64,000 nucleotides of DNA from CAUZWH01 sp965224275 (GCA_965224275.1 CBDCYR010000011.1:186001-250000), one strand, 5' to 3'; numbered from the stretch's first letter, positions 17,935 through 26,819 are shown. A program made the numbers and translations. The notes: generated from the letters alone by a model not told the origin.

Positions 17935-18984
17935 TTAATAAGCGAGATCGCCCACCAGATTGCCGCGCTCGACCACAACCGTGTTGTCCAGGCTTATGGT
18001 GCAGCCGCGTAGCGGTATGTCGAAGTGGCCTTGGGTGTAGCGTTTGGCGGCCCAATTTGCGCCGGTCGAGAACAGGAAGTTACCGGCAAAGGCACGATGC
18101 TCGGTGCAGTTGACGTCGCCGCGATCGTAGATGGCCAGCGAATCCCAACGGGCATCGGGGTTCATGCCCCACCCGACATGCGACATCGCCCGCGCGGCGG
18201 AATCGCCGGTGGCATCGATGTAGCTGCGGAACAGATCGGCATCGGTGCCGTCACCCTCGATCGCAACGATAAAGTCATCCTCGAACTTCAGAGTGACCGG
18301 GCTTTCGAGGTAGCGTTTGAACGTGAGGTTGAGATCTCCCGCATCCATCACCACGGTGCCATTGACCGTATGTTCGAGGGGAAAACAGAGCACCATGGCA
18401 CCGGGCCAGTGCTGCATTTCTCCCGGCTTGTCGCAGGCACCCCACACGCCCTCGGGAACGGTGCCGGTGAGATCGACCTTGAGGTCGGTGCCGGCCTCGG
18501 AGGTGACTCGCATTTCTTTGGCTTTGCCGAGCATCTCGGTGGCAAGCGCTACTTTCGCCTTATGCTCGATCCTGGGCTTTACGCGCTCGAGAATTTCCGG
18601 ATGCTCATCGCTGATGCAGAACAGCCGGGTTCCCGCTGCCAAAATCTCCGGGAGTTCCTCGAGGTAGAGGATTCCCTCGAGCGTGAGGTCGACCGCCATC
18701 ACGGCTGCTGACATGGCATCGACCACGGGCCGCAATCCCCGGATGACGTCGGTGGTGCTGCTGGCGCGGAACGGGAGGGGGCCGGCGTGCGGCGGGCTCG
18801 GGACAATGACGTGAAACGGACGCGCCTTAAGTTGGATCAAGGCGAGTTCGGTAAGATGGACGTTGATCTCTCGCGAGAGCGTTTCCGAGAGAATTGCGAC
18901 CGTATCTCCGGGGCCGATCTTGCACAGATTGAAAACCTCGACGAAGGTCTCAATCCACTTTCCCTCAATGCGTTCGCTAAGCAT
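17935..18984 (-). CDS. NicX-like ring-cleavage dioxygenase (2,5-dihydroxypyridine dioxygenase family)
   Basis: A 349-residue protein with the length and motifs of NicX, the Fe(II) enzyme that opens 2,5-dihydroxypyridine in nicotinate breakdown. Family blocks are HWPGAMVLCFP, SHVGWGMNPDARW, GNFLFSTGAN and HFDIPLRGC. From memory of NicX, the metal site uses His265, His318 and Asp320 with Ser302 nearby; here His269, His320, Asp322 and Ser306 occupy the same places. The start at 18984 is preceded by CAAGGGAGA; the longer frame upstream is MITE sequence. It leads a minus-strand group with the amidohydrolase and HyuB2. M29-type aminopeptidase is the usual misannotation for this fold. The real substrate may be another hydroxylated N-heterocycle. 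Confidence 0.8.
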   Translation of the reverse strand: MLSERIEGKWIETFVEVFNLCKIGPGDTVAILSETLSREINVHLTELALIQLKARPFHVIVPSPPHAGPLPFRASSTTDVIRGLRPVVDAMSAAVMAVDLTLEGILYLEELPEILAAGTRLFCISDEHPEILERVKPRIEHKAKVALATEMLGKAKEMRVTSEAGTDLKVDLTGTVPEGVWGACDKPGEMQHWPGAMVLCFPLEHTVNGTVVMDAGDLNLTFKRYLESPVTLKFEDDFIVAIEGDGTDADLFRSYIDATGDSAARAMSHVGWGMNPDARWDSLAIYDRGDVNCTEHRAFAGNFLFSTGANWAAKRYTQGHFDIPLRGCTISLDNTVVVERGNLVGDLAY

Positions 18985-19049
18985 GCTGGGTCTCCCTTGT
19001 TGTTTCTTCGCCGCGCCAGAATCGCAGCAACTATCGTGGCGCTGATCGG

Positions 19050-19330
19050 CTAGTGGATGAAATCCAACATATGGTACCCATACGACGGCTTGCCGAGTTC
19101 GCCGGTTAGGCGCGCGAAGCGTGGCGATGCCGGCCGCATCGGAAGCTTTGCGTAACGCGGCCGGCGAGCTCGGCAAGCCGCCCTGTGGGTCGCGAATCCC
19201 GGTCCCTCGGTGCGTCGAAACCCCTCGACGATGCCCAACAGTCCCTTGGGGCATCGCCTGCGGGCTTCCTCCTGCCGAGCTACCGGGATTCGCGATCGTA
19301 TGGGTACCATATGTTGGATTCCGTCCACTA
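19050..19330. mobile_element. CTAG-targeting MITE, copy 4 (long form)
   Basis: A 281-bp copy with the long centre seen in copy 3. The left outer tetranucleotide is CTAG, while the right reads CTAA, one base off. It occupies the divergent promoter region between the NicX-like gene (leftward) and the VOC gene (rightward), 66 bp from the former and 113 bp from the latter. Confidence 0.9.
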
Positions 19331-19443
19331 AGCAGAATCATACGGGATAATAGTGGAAAATATCGTCTCAAATGCACCCGCGGCGTTTGATACCGCATTC
19401 CTATCTGCAACATGGTTCGGGCCAGTTGAAGGGAGCCAACGCG

Positions 19444-20397
19444 ATGCAAACGGCCAAACACGATACCTACGCGCCCAGGCGGTTGGGACACGCAAATCTG
19501 TTCGTAACCGACTGGGAGAAATCGGCGGATTTCTATGTCAACGTCGTTGGGCTCGAGGAAGTGTATCGCCGGCCCAAGGTTGAGGCCGCCTTCTTAAGTA
19601 ACGGAAATACGCATCACGACATCGCGGTGATGGGCCGATCGGGCCCAGCCGGCCGCGGCTTACCACCCGGACTCAATCATCTGGGCTTCGAACTCGAACA
19701 CCAGGCCGCGCTGGTGGCGGCGTTCAACCACGCATCGACCGCCGGGGTCGAGGCCTATACCGAAGATCACGATGTTGCCCGCGGTCTCTATCTCACCGAT
19801 CCGGATGGCAACCAGGTCGAAATCTACGCCGATACGGTCAAGGACTGGCGGACCCAGCGACACGGCACCATCATGGCCGACAGCCCGACCTGGTCGCTGG
19901 CCGATACCGCCGAAACCCGGGACATCCTGTATCACGAGAATCCGGAGATCAGACGGGTCTCGCAAGCGACGTTCCATCCCACCCGAACCGCGCGCGTGGC
20001 GGTGGTCGTATCCGCCGCCAACTATGATGCTAGCCTCGATTTTTATCGCCAATACGCGGGGTTGGAAAATTTGTGGCAGGACGCGGACCGCGGCGTTGCG
20101 GTGTTCGGCGGGCAATTGGGCGAACGCAGCCTGACATTGTTGCGTGCGGGTGACGGAAAAACGCCCGGGCTCCATCACGTGGGTCTCGAAGTGGCCGACG
20201 CCGAAGATCTGACGAACTCAATTGCGGCGGCGCGCGGGGACGGGATCGAAACCTTCGCGAAGATTCACCACAACGGCCGACACAGCATTTGCATTCGCGA
20301 TCTCGACGGAACTGCGTTGCAGTTTTTCGCTGGCGCCGACCTGCCGTTTGACGACCTCTCCGGTGCCGGGGTCGCCGACCTTCCCTATCTTATTTGA
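19444..20397 (+). CDS. VOC-family protein, type I extradiol dioxygenase-like
   Basis: A 317-residue protein made of two vicinal-oxygen-chelate modules. The first begins RRLGHANLFVTDWEKSADFY and holds a possible metal set: His in LGHANL, His in GLNHLGFE and Glu in NQVEIYAD. The second begins RVAVVVSAANYDASLDFY and ends with FICIRDLDG-like sequence, IRDLDGTALQFFA. Relatives include catechol 2,3-dioxygenases, but glyoxalase-type isomerases share the fold. The ATG at 19444 has GAAGGGAG upstream. A paralogue lies at 29.2 kb with the same start motif, so the two may act on related substrates. Transcription is away from the NicX-like gene. Confidence 0.8.
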   Translation: MQTAKHDTYAPRRLGHANLFVTDWEKSADFYVNVVGLEEVYRRPKVEAAFLSNGNTHHDIAVMGRSGPAGRGLPPGLNHLGFELEHQAALVAAFNHASTAGVEAYTEDHDVARGLYLTDPDGNQVEIYADTVKDWRTQRHGTIMADSPTWSLADTAETRDILYHENPEIRRVSQATFHPTRTARVAVVVSAANYDASLDFYRQYAGLENLWQDADRGVAVFGGQLGERSLTLLRAGDGKTPGLHHVGLEVADAEDLTNSIAAARGDGIETFAKIHHNGRHSICIRDLDGTALQFFAGADLPFDDLSGAGVADLPYLI

Positions 20398-20436
20398 GCG
20401 TCAGTGAGGGAGGGGGGGAGGCAGCGGCGTCCTGGC

Positions 20437-21216
20437 CTAGTCCAGGCCGGTGTAGTCGAACGCCATCGCCTCGATGTCGCCAGCGTCGATCGAATCGATA
20501 CGCGCTTGCGTTATCGGGTAGCTAAATTGCTCATTGCGCATGTGGAGCCGCTGCAGCAAGATTCGCCGTGTCATATCGGCCAATTCATCCCACTCGGCCG
20601 GCGCCAAGGTCTCGCGCGAAAGACCAATGAATCCCTCGCGCATATGCCCGATCTCGTCGACGTAAACCTGTCGACAGGCGCGGGAAATGCGATCATCGAG
20701 CTCGCTGCCATTGCCCTGTAGCTTCTGGCCGGTCGAATACATGCTGCAATAGCCGCCTTCGGTGAAGCGTACAGCCAGGTCACCGACACGTCCGCGTTTT
20801 TCGCGAAAGGCGTAGCGAATTCCCGCTAAGTCGTCGTCGCCCTGCCAGCCGGTCAACTCGTGGGGAGTCAATTTTTCGCCGCTGATATGGTCGTAGATAT
20901 CGGCGAACAGGCAATAGTGGGAAAACTCACTGCGCAGCGCCTCGATGACGTCGAGAACATGATGGCGATCGACCTCGCGATCGATCTTCTCGAACACGGC
21001 GCCGAGATAGGTCGCCGGCGCTTGGAACAGACCCTTTTCTTTGTCGCCGACACCGGAACCCCAGATTTCCTTGAAGCATTGGCGACGCAGCCACAAGAGG
21101 TCGGTTTCTTTGGTGCGATCAGAGCTGTGGAAGTAGGTCCAAACGATTTCCGATTCGCCGGCCCAGTAGGGACCCGCGAGGTCGACCAGATTTCGCAAGT
21201 TTTCATTGACGGCCAT
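20437..21216 (-). CDS. Putative diiron (ferritin-like or haem-oxygenase-like) protein A
   Basis: A 259-residue mostly helical protein of unknown function. Spaced carboxylate/histidine pairs such as EALRSEFSHYCLFADIYD and VYVDEIGHMREGF resemble the E...EXXH sets of ferritin-like diiron oxygenases. The ATG at 21216 follows GGAGGAG; a GTG at 21225 is an alternative. It starts about 20 bp after the next gene ends and is co-directional with it, so the two are very likely co-transcribed. An oxygenase or oxidase role in the catabolic block is inference from the motifs and neighbours. Confidence 0.6.
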   Translation of the reverse strand: MAVNENLRNLVDLAGPYWAGESEIVWTYFHSSDRTKETDLLWLRRQCFKEIWGSGVGDKEKGLFQAPATYLGAVFEKIDREVDRHHVLDVIEALRSEFSHYCLFADIYDHISGEKLTPHELTGWQGDDDLAGIRYAFREKRGRVGDLAVRFTEGGYCSMYSTGQKLQGNGSELDDRISRACRQVYVDEIGHMREGFIGLSRETLAPAEWDELADMTRRILLQRLHMRNEQFSYPITQARIDSIDAGDIEAMAFDYTGLD

Positions 21217-21234
21217 CGTCCGCACCTCTCCTCC

Positions 21235-21951
21235 TTAGCCTCGAGTCGATGCGGGTGCCGCATCGAGCGTATCGCCAAGTTCGCAAATTCCCACGTAAAA
21301 CAAACGCAGTGCGGTTAGCGCCAGCGTTAGCGAATCGAGCACCTCCCGGCGCACCGCGGTATCGGTTAGGTGACCGTCGATCGGCGCCCACACCTCGCGC
21401 CCGGCATGATCCTCATCGGCCTTGTTATGATAGGAGAAGAAAAACACCTGATCGTCGTCGAGTTGAAACGTTCGCTTCCAGGGAGCCGCCTGGAAATTGT
21501 GTTCGGGCATCGCGACCAGGATGAACTCATCAACCGAACTCGATAACCAACCGGCGATCCAATGGTGCGTTCGGGCAATGTTTTCCCATACGTTGAAGGC
21601 GGCCTCGACCAGTGGAACCGGCCGGGCCGCGTCCATCTCATCATCGGTTAAGCCAACGTTGCGGCCCATTTGCCGCAGCAACGCGGTGTGGGCCTGATTG
21701 ATCGCATCATCGCGGACCAGCTCTTCGCGCATCTGACCAATGGATCGGCGCACGACCTCGAGATCGGGACATCGGCTTACCCAAGCCGGGCGAATGACCG
21801 AACTGAGCAGCCGGTTGCGCAGAATGTGTTGGAGGATGAACGCTTTCCCGCGCCCCGGGGTAAGCGGTTCCATCAACCAGGGCATGTCCGGCGCGGCGGC
21901 CAATGCATGCTCGCAGATTTCATCAATAACGGACGATCGTACGAAGGTCAT
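21235..21951 (-). CDS. Putative haem-oxygenase-like diiron (HDO/TenA-PqqC fold) protein B
   Basis: A 238-residue helical protein that resembles the iron-containing redox enzymes of the TenA/PqqC/haem-oxygenase-like fold. Likely ligands are in MREELVRDDAINQAH (about 75-88) and SYHNKADEDHAGRE (about 170-183), giving the E-H and H-D-H spacing of HDO proteins. The family includes oxidases and oxygenative fragmenting enzymes. It is the first gene of a two-gene unit with protein A and is transcribed divergently from the Rieske gene, with a 240-bp shared upstream region. The substrate is unknown. Confidence 0.65.
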   Translation of the reverse strand: MTFVRSSVIDEICEHALAAAPDMPWLMEPLTPGRGKAFILQHILRNRLLSSVIRPAWVSRCPDLEVVRRSIGQMREELVRDDAINQAHTALLRQMGRNVGLTDDEMDAARPVPLVEAAFNVWENIARTHHWIAGWLSSSVDEFILVAMPEHNFQAAPWKRTFQLDDDQVFFFSYHNKADEDHAGREVWAPIDGHLTDTAVRREVLDSLTLALTALRLFYVGICELGDTLDAAPASTRG

Positions 21952-22191
21952 GTCGACTCGTTTTGGTCACAATCGGGCCGAGCGGCGATGATGGCTGCTC
22001 GATGGGGATCTTAACTTTTTTCCCGAACGCGTCGAGGCGCAAGGACTTTCAAGACAAAGCCGAGAAATCCTGTTTCGGTCCCGGTCCGACATTGTGGCAC
22101 GATCGCGTCCGCCATCGAGTTTGGAAGTGGTAACGGTCGACTCCAGCGAATAGTCTCGTCGCGGACATCGTTCGTGAGAAGGGGCTCGCCA
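21952..22191. promoter_or_regulatory. Divergent control region of the diiron pair and Rieske gene
   Basis: A 240-bp gap between two genes read away from each other. It must hold promoters for both. I could not identify a clear operator or -35/-10 pair by eye. Confidence 0.45.
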
Positions 22192-23487
22192 ATGCAGAAC
22201 TGGAGCGATCTCGTGTGGCCGGCGAAAGACTTCAGTCACGTTCCTTACCCGGTCTTTTTTGATAAAGATGTGTACGACCGCGAGCAGGAACGTGTGTTCC
22301 GTGGACCGCTGTGGTGCTACGTCGCGCTCAAGACAGAGATCCCGATGCCCGGCGATTACAAGTCAACGTTCATCGGTGACACGCCCATCGTTGTCACCCG
22401 AACCGATGACGGCAGCATCCACGCCTTCGTCAACCGATGCGCCCATCGCGGTACGCTGCTGGTTCGCGATCAATTCGGCAATGGCAAGGACCTGACGTGC
22501 ATCTATCACCACTGGTGTTATGACCTGAAAGGTGAGCTGATCGGTGTGCCGTTCCTGCGCGGGCTCAAGGGCAAAGGCGGCATGCCGGCGGACTTCAAAC
22601 TCGCCGATCACGGTTTACGCACGCTCACCGTCGACACCTACGGCGAGGTGATCTTCGCCTCGTTCGAGGATCGGCCCGAGCCGCTGCTCGATTATCTCGA
22701 CGGTCCGATGCGGCACACCCTCGACCGGCTGTTCGGTCGGCCGATCGAGGTGCTGGGCTATATGCGCCAGCTCATTCCCGGTAACTGGAAACTCTATTAC
22801 GAGAATCTGATGGACCCCTATCACGGTGGCCTGCTGCATCAGTTCGGGACGACCTTCGCGGTCGCCCGCAACACCCAGGTCGCCGGCTCAACCCTCGACA
22901 AATATGGCCGTCACCGCACCTGCTTCCTCATGGCAAACAGCGATACAGAAGCTGATGTTAGAGCCGGATATGCCGGCGATTCAGCGTACAACGACCAGCT
23001 GCAACTCGAGGATCCGTCGGTAGTCCAGTTTGTCGATGAGGACGGCAGCGGCGAGGGGCTGACGATGATGGCGATCTTCCCGTCGGTGTTCTTCCAACGG
23101 CTCAACAACACGCTGGCGACACGACAGATCAAACCGAAGACGCCCAACAGTTTCGAGCTCTACTGGACCTATTTCGGTTACGCCGACGACACAGCTGAGA
23201 TCCGCGAAATGCGGATGCGTCAGGTAAACTTGGTCGGTCCTGGCGGGCTGGTTTCGATGGAGGACGGCGAAGCAGGCCGGTTGGTGCAGCTTGGTATTAA
23301 TGGTGCGCGACATGACCATTCATTGATCGCGATGGGTGGCACCGGACCGATTACGCATCAGGACAACATCAATACCGAGGTGCCGATCCGCGGCTTTTGG
23401 CGCTACTACTGCAATCTGATGAGCTTCGAGCCGCGCGGTGGCGCTGAATGGCCGCCACCGCCGCCGGACCGCATCGACGCGGCGTAG
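22192..23487 (+). CDS. Rieske ring-hydroxylating oxygenase alpha subunit 1
   Basis: A 431-residue oxygenase alpha subunit. The Rieske [2Fe-2S] ligands are Cys83-x-His85 (CAHRG) and Cys103-x2-His106 (CIYHH), and the catalytic iron site is Asp208, His211 and His216 (MDPYHGGLLH). Enzymes of this family hydroxylate aromatic or heteroaromatic rings with electrons from a reductase, which is not encoded nearby. The ATG at 22192 follows AGAAGGGG; a GTG at 22174 is possible. No beta subunit gene follows. It stands alone on the plus strand, divergent from the diiron pair. Confidence 0.88.
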   Translation: MQNWSDLVWPAKDFSHVPYPVFFDKDVYDREQERVFRGPLWCYVALKTEIPMPGDYKSTFIGDTPIVVTRTDDGSIHAFVNRCAHRGTLLVRDQFGNGKDLTCIYHHWCYDLKGELIGVPFLRGLKGKGGMPADFKLADHGLRTLTVDTYGEVIFASFEDRPEPLLDYLDGPMRHTLDRLFGRPIEVLGYMRQLIPGNWKLYYENLMDPYHGGLLHQFGTTFAVARNTQVAGSTLDKYGRHRTCFLMANSDTEADVRAGYAGDSAYNDQLQLEDPSVVQFVDEDGSGEGLTMMAIFPSVFFQRLNNTLATRQIKPKTPNSFELYWTYFGYADDTAEIREMRMRQVNLVGPGGLVSMEDGEAGRLVQLGINGARHDHSLIAMGGTGPITHQDNINTEVPIRGFWRYYCNLMSFEPRGGAEWPPPPPDRIDAA

Positions 23488-23524
23488 CCGCGAAAATGGC
23501 AGGCTGCCAGCGAGGGCAACGCGC

Positions 23525-23788
23525 CCTAGTGATCGAATTTGGTTTGAACTCGTTGTCGATCATCTTGATCTCAATGGTTCGAGTCGCCGCCTGAGGTTTT
23601 CCCGGTTTGCCAATCGAGTGGCCCTGGCCATGGCCGCCGTCGTGTTTACCAGCGGCATACGCAGCGATCGAAAGCGTGGTGGTCAGGACGATCGCGAAAA
23701 GCGATACGCCGACGGACTTGTTTAGGGCCCTGAAAAGCGTCGATTTCTCCACAGCAAAATTCGCGGGGCAAATTTCGCGGCCATTCAC
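23525..23788 (-). pseudogene. Cupredoxin-like copper protein, 3' end lost
   Basis: The N-terminal 85 or so residues are intact: a signal peptide (VSLFAIVLTTTLSIAAYAA), a His/Gly-rich linker (KHDGGHGQGHS) and the beginning of a cupredoxin domain (TIEIKMIDNEFKPNSI). Homology ends there, and the remaining copper-binding half is replaced by sequence close to the Rieske gene end. It starts 5 bp after csoR on the same strand, so it was probably a CsoR-controlled periplasmic copper protein before the deletion. Confidence 0.7.
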
Positions 23789-23792
23789 GCAT

Positions 23793-24068
23793 CTAGGCGG
23801 AATATCTGCCGAACACCGTCAAAAGTTCCTCGAATTTTTTGCGCTGGTCGTTCGGATTGCCGCTGGCAATCGCGTTTTCGACACAGAACTCGAGGTGATC
23901 CTTGAGAATTTCATTCTCCGCTTTCTTGAGAGCGGCGCCGGCCGCACGCAACTGGGTCAGAATATCGACGCAGTAGCGCTCGTGCTCAATCATTCGCGCA
24001 ATGCCCCTGACCTGACCTTCGATGCGGCGCAGGCGAGTGAGACTGTCGTGATGGGTTGCGTGTTGCAT
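23793..24068 (-). CDS. csoR: CsoR-family copper-sensing repressor
   Basis: A 91-residue all-helical metal-sensing repressor of the CsoR/RcnR family. The Cu(I) ligand pattern is Cys33 (ERYCVDIL), His58 and Cys62 (DHLEFCVENA). The N-terminus LTRLRRIEGQVRGIARMI is the conserved DNA-binding helix. RcnR or FrmR types differ in the first ligand positions, so a copper sensor is favoured. It is divergent from copA and followed by the broken cupredoxin gene. A GC-rich palindrome stands just before its start and probably is its own operator. Confidence 0.88.
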   Translation of the reverse strand: MQHATHHDSLTRLRRIEGQVRGIARMIEHERYCVDILTQLRAAGAALKKAENEILKDHLEFCVENAIASGNPNDQRKKFEELLTVFGRYSA

Positions 24069-24072
24069 CCAT

Positions 24073-24089
24073 ATACCCTAGCGGGGTAT
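24073..24089. promoter_or_regulatory. Probable CsoR operator
   Basis: ATACCCTAGCGGGGTAT is a near-perfect inverted repeat of the TACCC-N4-GGGTA type bound by CsoR proteins. It lies 5 bp before the csoR start codon and about 120 bp before the proposed copA start, with a TATATAT stretch next to it that could be a -10 element. Binding would block both divergent genes until copper is present. Confidence 0.75.
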
Positions 24090-24211
24090 GGTATATATGT
24101 ACAGGTAGAATATCGGGCAATGTGACTCGACGATCGGTGGAGGGCGGCGCGGCCGGGCACTCCGCGAGAGGGTCGAACACCCTTAAGACTACGAATAGAG
24201 AAACGGCACCA

Positions 24212-26512
24212 GTGGCAAGCACAGTCAAAGATCCGGTTTGCGGGATGGAGGTTGATCCGCAGCAGACGGCGCACCGTCACGAATATGGGGACGAGATCCA
24301 TTATTTTTGCTCGGCGCATTGCGTCGGCAAGTTCAGAGCCGATCCAACGCTGTATCTGGAGGGTCACAAAACGCCGGCAGCACTCCCACCGGCAGATGCG
24401 GCGTATACCTGCCCGATGCATCCGGAGATCGTGCAGGTCGGGCCCGGCGCCTGTCCGATCTGCGCCATGGCGCTGGAACCGGTGGTGCCGAGCTCGAACT
24501 CAAGCCCCAATCCGGAACTGATCGATATGACGCGCCGCTTCTGGGCTGGCGCCGCGCTCGCAGTTCCGGTGATGGTGCTGGCGATGGGAGACCTCCTTCC
24601 GGGCGTCGATGTTGCCGACATCATCGCGCCCGGCGTTTCGGTGTGGGTGCAATTGGCACTCGCGACGCCAGTCGTGGTGTGGGCGGGATGGCCGTTTTTC
24701 GAACGCGGTTGGGACTCGCTGATGACGCGAAACCTCAACATGTTCACCTTAATCGCGCTCGGCACCGGTGCTGCCTGGCTGTACAGCGTGGTTGCGACGA
24801 TCGCGCCAGGCGCGTTTCCGGCCGCGTTCCGCGATGGACATGGCGTCGTGGCGGTCTATTTCGAGGCGGCGGCGACAATCACGGTATTGGTTTTGCTCGG
24901 CCAGGTTCTTGAACTTCGGGCGCGCGAGCAAACCGGTACCGCCTTGCGCGCGCTTCTCGATCTCACGCCAAAAAAAGCCCGTATTGTCGGCGCGGACGGC
25001 GGCGACACGGAGATCTCGCTTGACGACGTGACGGCCGGCGACAAATTGCGCGTCCGCCCAGGCAGCAAGATTCCGGTCGATGGCGAGGTGATCGAAGGCC
25101 ATAGCTCGGTCGACGAGTCGATGATCTCAGGCGAGGCGATTCCGGTCGAAAAGAGCGTCGGCGAGAAGGTGATTGGTGGAACCCTCAATACCACGGGTAG
25201 CTTTGTCATGCGGGCCGAGCGCGTCGGAGCCAAGACGATGCTGGCGCAGATCGTTCAGATGGTTGCCGATGCCCAGCGCAGCCGTGCGCCGATCCAGCGC
25301 GTCGCCGATGTTGTCGCCGGTTACTTTGTCCCGATCGTGATTGCGGTCGCATTGATCTCGTTCGTTGCTTGGGCCGGCTATGGACCGCCGCCCGCGTTGG
25401 CGTTCGCGTTGATTGCGGCCGTCTCGGTACTGATCATCGCTTGCCCGTGTGCGCTCGGTTTGGCGACGCCGATGTCGATCATGGTAGGCACCGGTCGCGG
25501 CGCCCACGCAGGTGTTCTTATCAAAAACGCGGAAGCATTGGAGCGGCTCGAAAAAGTCGACACACTGGTGGTCGACAAGACCGGAACGCTGACCGAGGGC
25601 AAGCCTGCCATGACCGCTGTTATCAGCGCCGGCAGCATCTCCGAATCCGACCTGCTCCGGGTCGCCGCGAGCTTGGAGCGGGGCAGCGAACACCCGCTCG
25701 CCGAAGCCATCATCGGTGCCGCCCAAGAACAAGGACTTCAGTTCGCAGCGACGACCGGTTTCAGGGCCGAGACCGGCAAGGGCGTGCACGGGATCGTCGA
25801 CGGCCGCGCGGTCGCACTGGGGAACGCGGCTTTGATTGGAGACATGGGTCTGGCATGGGCGCATCTTTCCGACGCCGCCGAGGAACTTCGGCGCGATGGC
25901 GCAACCGCGATGTTCGTTGTCGTCGACAAGGAGGTCGCCGGCCTTATCGCGGTGACGGATCCGATCAAGGCGTCAACGCCGGACGCACTCAGAGCCCTGA
26001 AGCGTGATGGCATCCGGATTGTGATGCTGACGGGTGACAACCGAACCACAGCGCAAGCGGTCGCACGGCGACTCGGGATCGACGAAATTGAGGCCGAGGT
26101 CTTGCCGCAAGACAAGGGCCGGTTGGTCAAACGCATGCGGGACGAAGGCCGGATTGTCGCGATGGCCGGCGACGGGGTCAACGACGCGCCGGCACTGGCA
26201 CAAGCCGATGTTGGCATCGCGATGGGAACCGGCACCGACGTGGCGATGGAAAGCGCCGGGGTGACTCTGGTGAAGGGGGACTTGCGCGGAATCGTCCGGG
26301 CGCGCCATTTAAGTCGCGCAACGATGCGCAATATCCGGCAAAATCTATTCTTCGCCTTTGTCTACAACGCCGTTGGCGTTCCGATTGCCGCCGGCATTCT
26401 TTATCCCTTTGTCGGACTCCTGCTGAGCCCGATGATCGCCGCTGCCGCAATGAGCCTGAGTTCTGTGTCCGTGATCGGCAATGCGTTGCGCCTGCGACTG
26501 GTGCGTATCTGA
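24212..26512 (+). CDS. copA: Copper-exporting P1B-type ATPase
   Basis: About 766 residues from the GTG at 24212. Domains in order: YHS-type metal domain (DPVCGMEVD...HYFCSAHC), a short heavy-metal-binding domain (YTCPMHPEI...ACPICAMAL), eight membrane segments, the actuator loop (SGEAIPVEK), the ion-channel motif CPCALG, the phosphorylation motif DKTGTLTEG and the hinge GDGVNDAPAL. CPC indicates Cu(I) or Ag(I) export. The ORF is open up to an ATG at 24056, but that would overlap csoR and the operator, so 24212 is preferred. It is controlled with csoR from the shared region. Copper handling near many metallo-oxygenases may be coincidence. Confidence 0.9.
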   Translation: MASTVKDPVCGMEVDPQQTAHRHEYGDEIHYFCSAHCVGKFRADPTLYLEGHKTPAALPPADAAYTCPMHPEIVQVGPGACPICAMALEPVVPSSNSSPNPELIDMTRRFWAGAALAVPVMVLAMGDLLPGVDVADIIAPGVSVWVQLALATPVVVWAGWPFFERGWDSLMTRNLNMFTLIALGTGAAWLYSVVATIAPGAFPAAFRDGHGVVAVYFEAAATITVLVLLGQVLELRAREQTGTALRALLDLTPKKARIVGADGGDTEISLDDVTAGDKLRVRPGSKIPVDGEVIEGHSSVDESMISGEAIPVEKSVGEKVIGGTLNTTGSFVMRAERVGAKTMLAQIVQMVADAQRSRAPIQRVADVVAGYFVPIVIAVALISFVAWAGYGPPPALAFALIAAVSVLIIACPCALGLATPMSIMVGTGRGAHAGVLIKNAEALERLEKVDTLVVDKTGTLTEGKPAMTAVISAGSISESDLLRVAASLERGSEHPLAEAIIGAAQEQGLQFAATTGFRAETGKGVHGIVDGRAVALGNAALIGDMGLAWAHLSDAAEELRRDGATAMFVVVDKEVAGLIAVTDPIKASTPDALRALKRDGIRIVMLTGDNRTTAQAVARRLGIDEIEAEVLPQDKGRLVKRMRDEGRIVAMAGDGVNDAPALAQADVGIAMGTGTDVAMESAGVTLVKGDLRGIVRARHLSRATMRNIRQNLFFAFVYNAVGVPIAAGILYPFVGLLLSPMIAAAAMSLSSVSVIGNALRLRLVRI

Positions 26513-26549
26513 GGTTGAGCGCGCGCGAGCGGGTTCCAACTCGGTCATA

Positions 26550-26819
26550 CTAGTGGATGGAATCCAACATATAGTACCCATACGACGGCTTGCCGAGTTC
26601 GCCGGTTAGGCGCGCGAAGCGCGGCGATGCCGGCCGCATCGGTAGCTTTGCGTAACGCGGCCGGTGAGCTCGGCAAGCCGCCCTGTGGGTCGCGTATCCC
26701 GGTCCCCCGGTGCGTCGAAACCCCTCGACGATGCAAAGGCATCGCCTGCGGGCTTCCTCCTGCCGAGCTACCGGGATACGCGATCGTATGGGTACTATAT
26801 GTTGGATTCCATCCACTAG
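26550..26819. mobile_element. CTAG-targeting MITE, copy 5
   Basis: A 270-bp copy of the short form in the same orientation as copy 1. Both arms carry matching changes (CATATAGTACC and GGTACTATATG), so the inverted ends still pair: a compensatory pair or a gene-conversion trace. It lies 37 bp after the copA stop and 28 bp before the start of the molybdenum hydroxylase gene. Confidence 0.9.

Noticed and set aside
17935..18984. M29 aminopeptidase
   Set aside because: The fold is related, but the metal-site residues and length match NicX rather than aminopeptidases.
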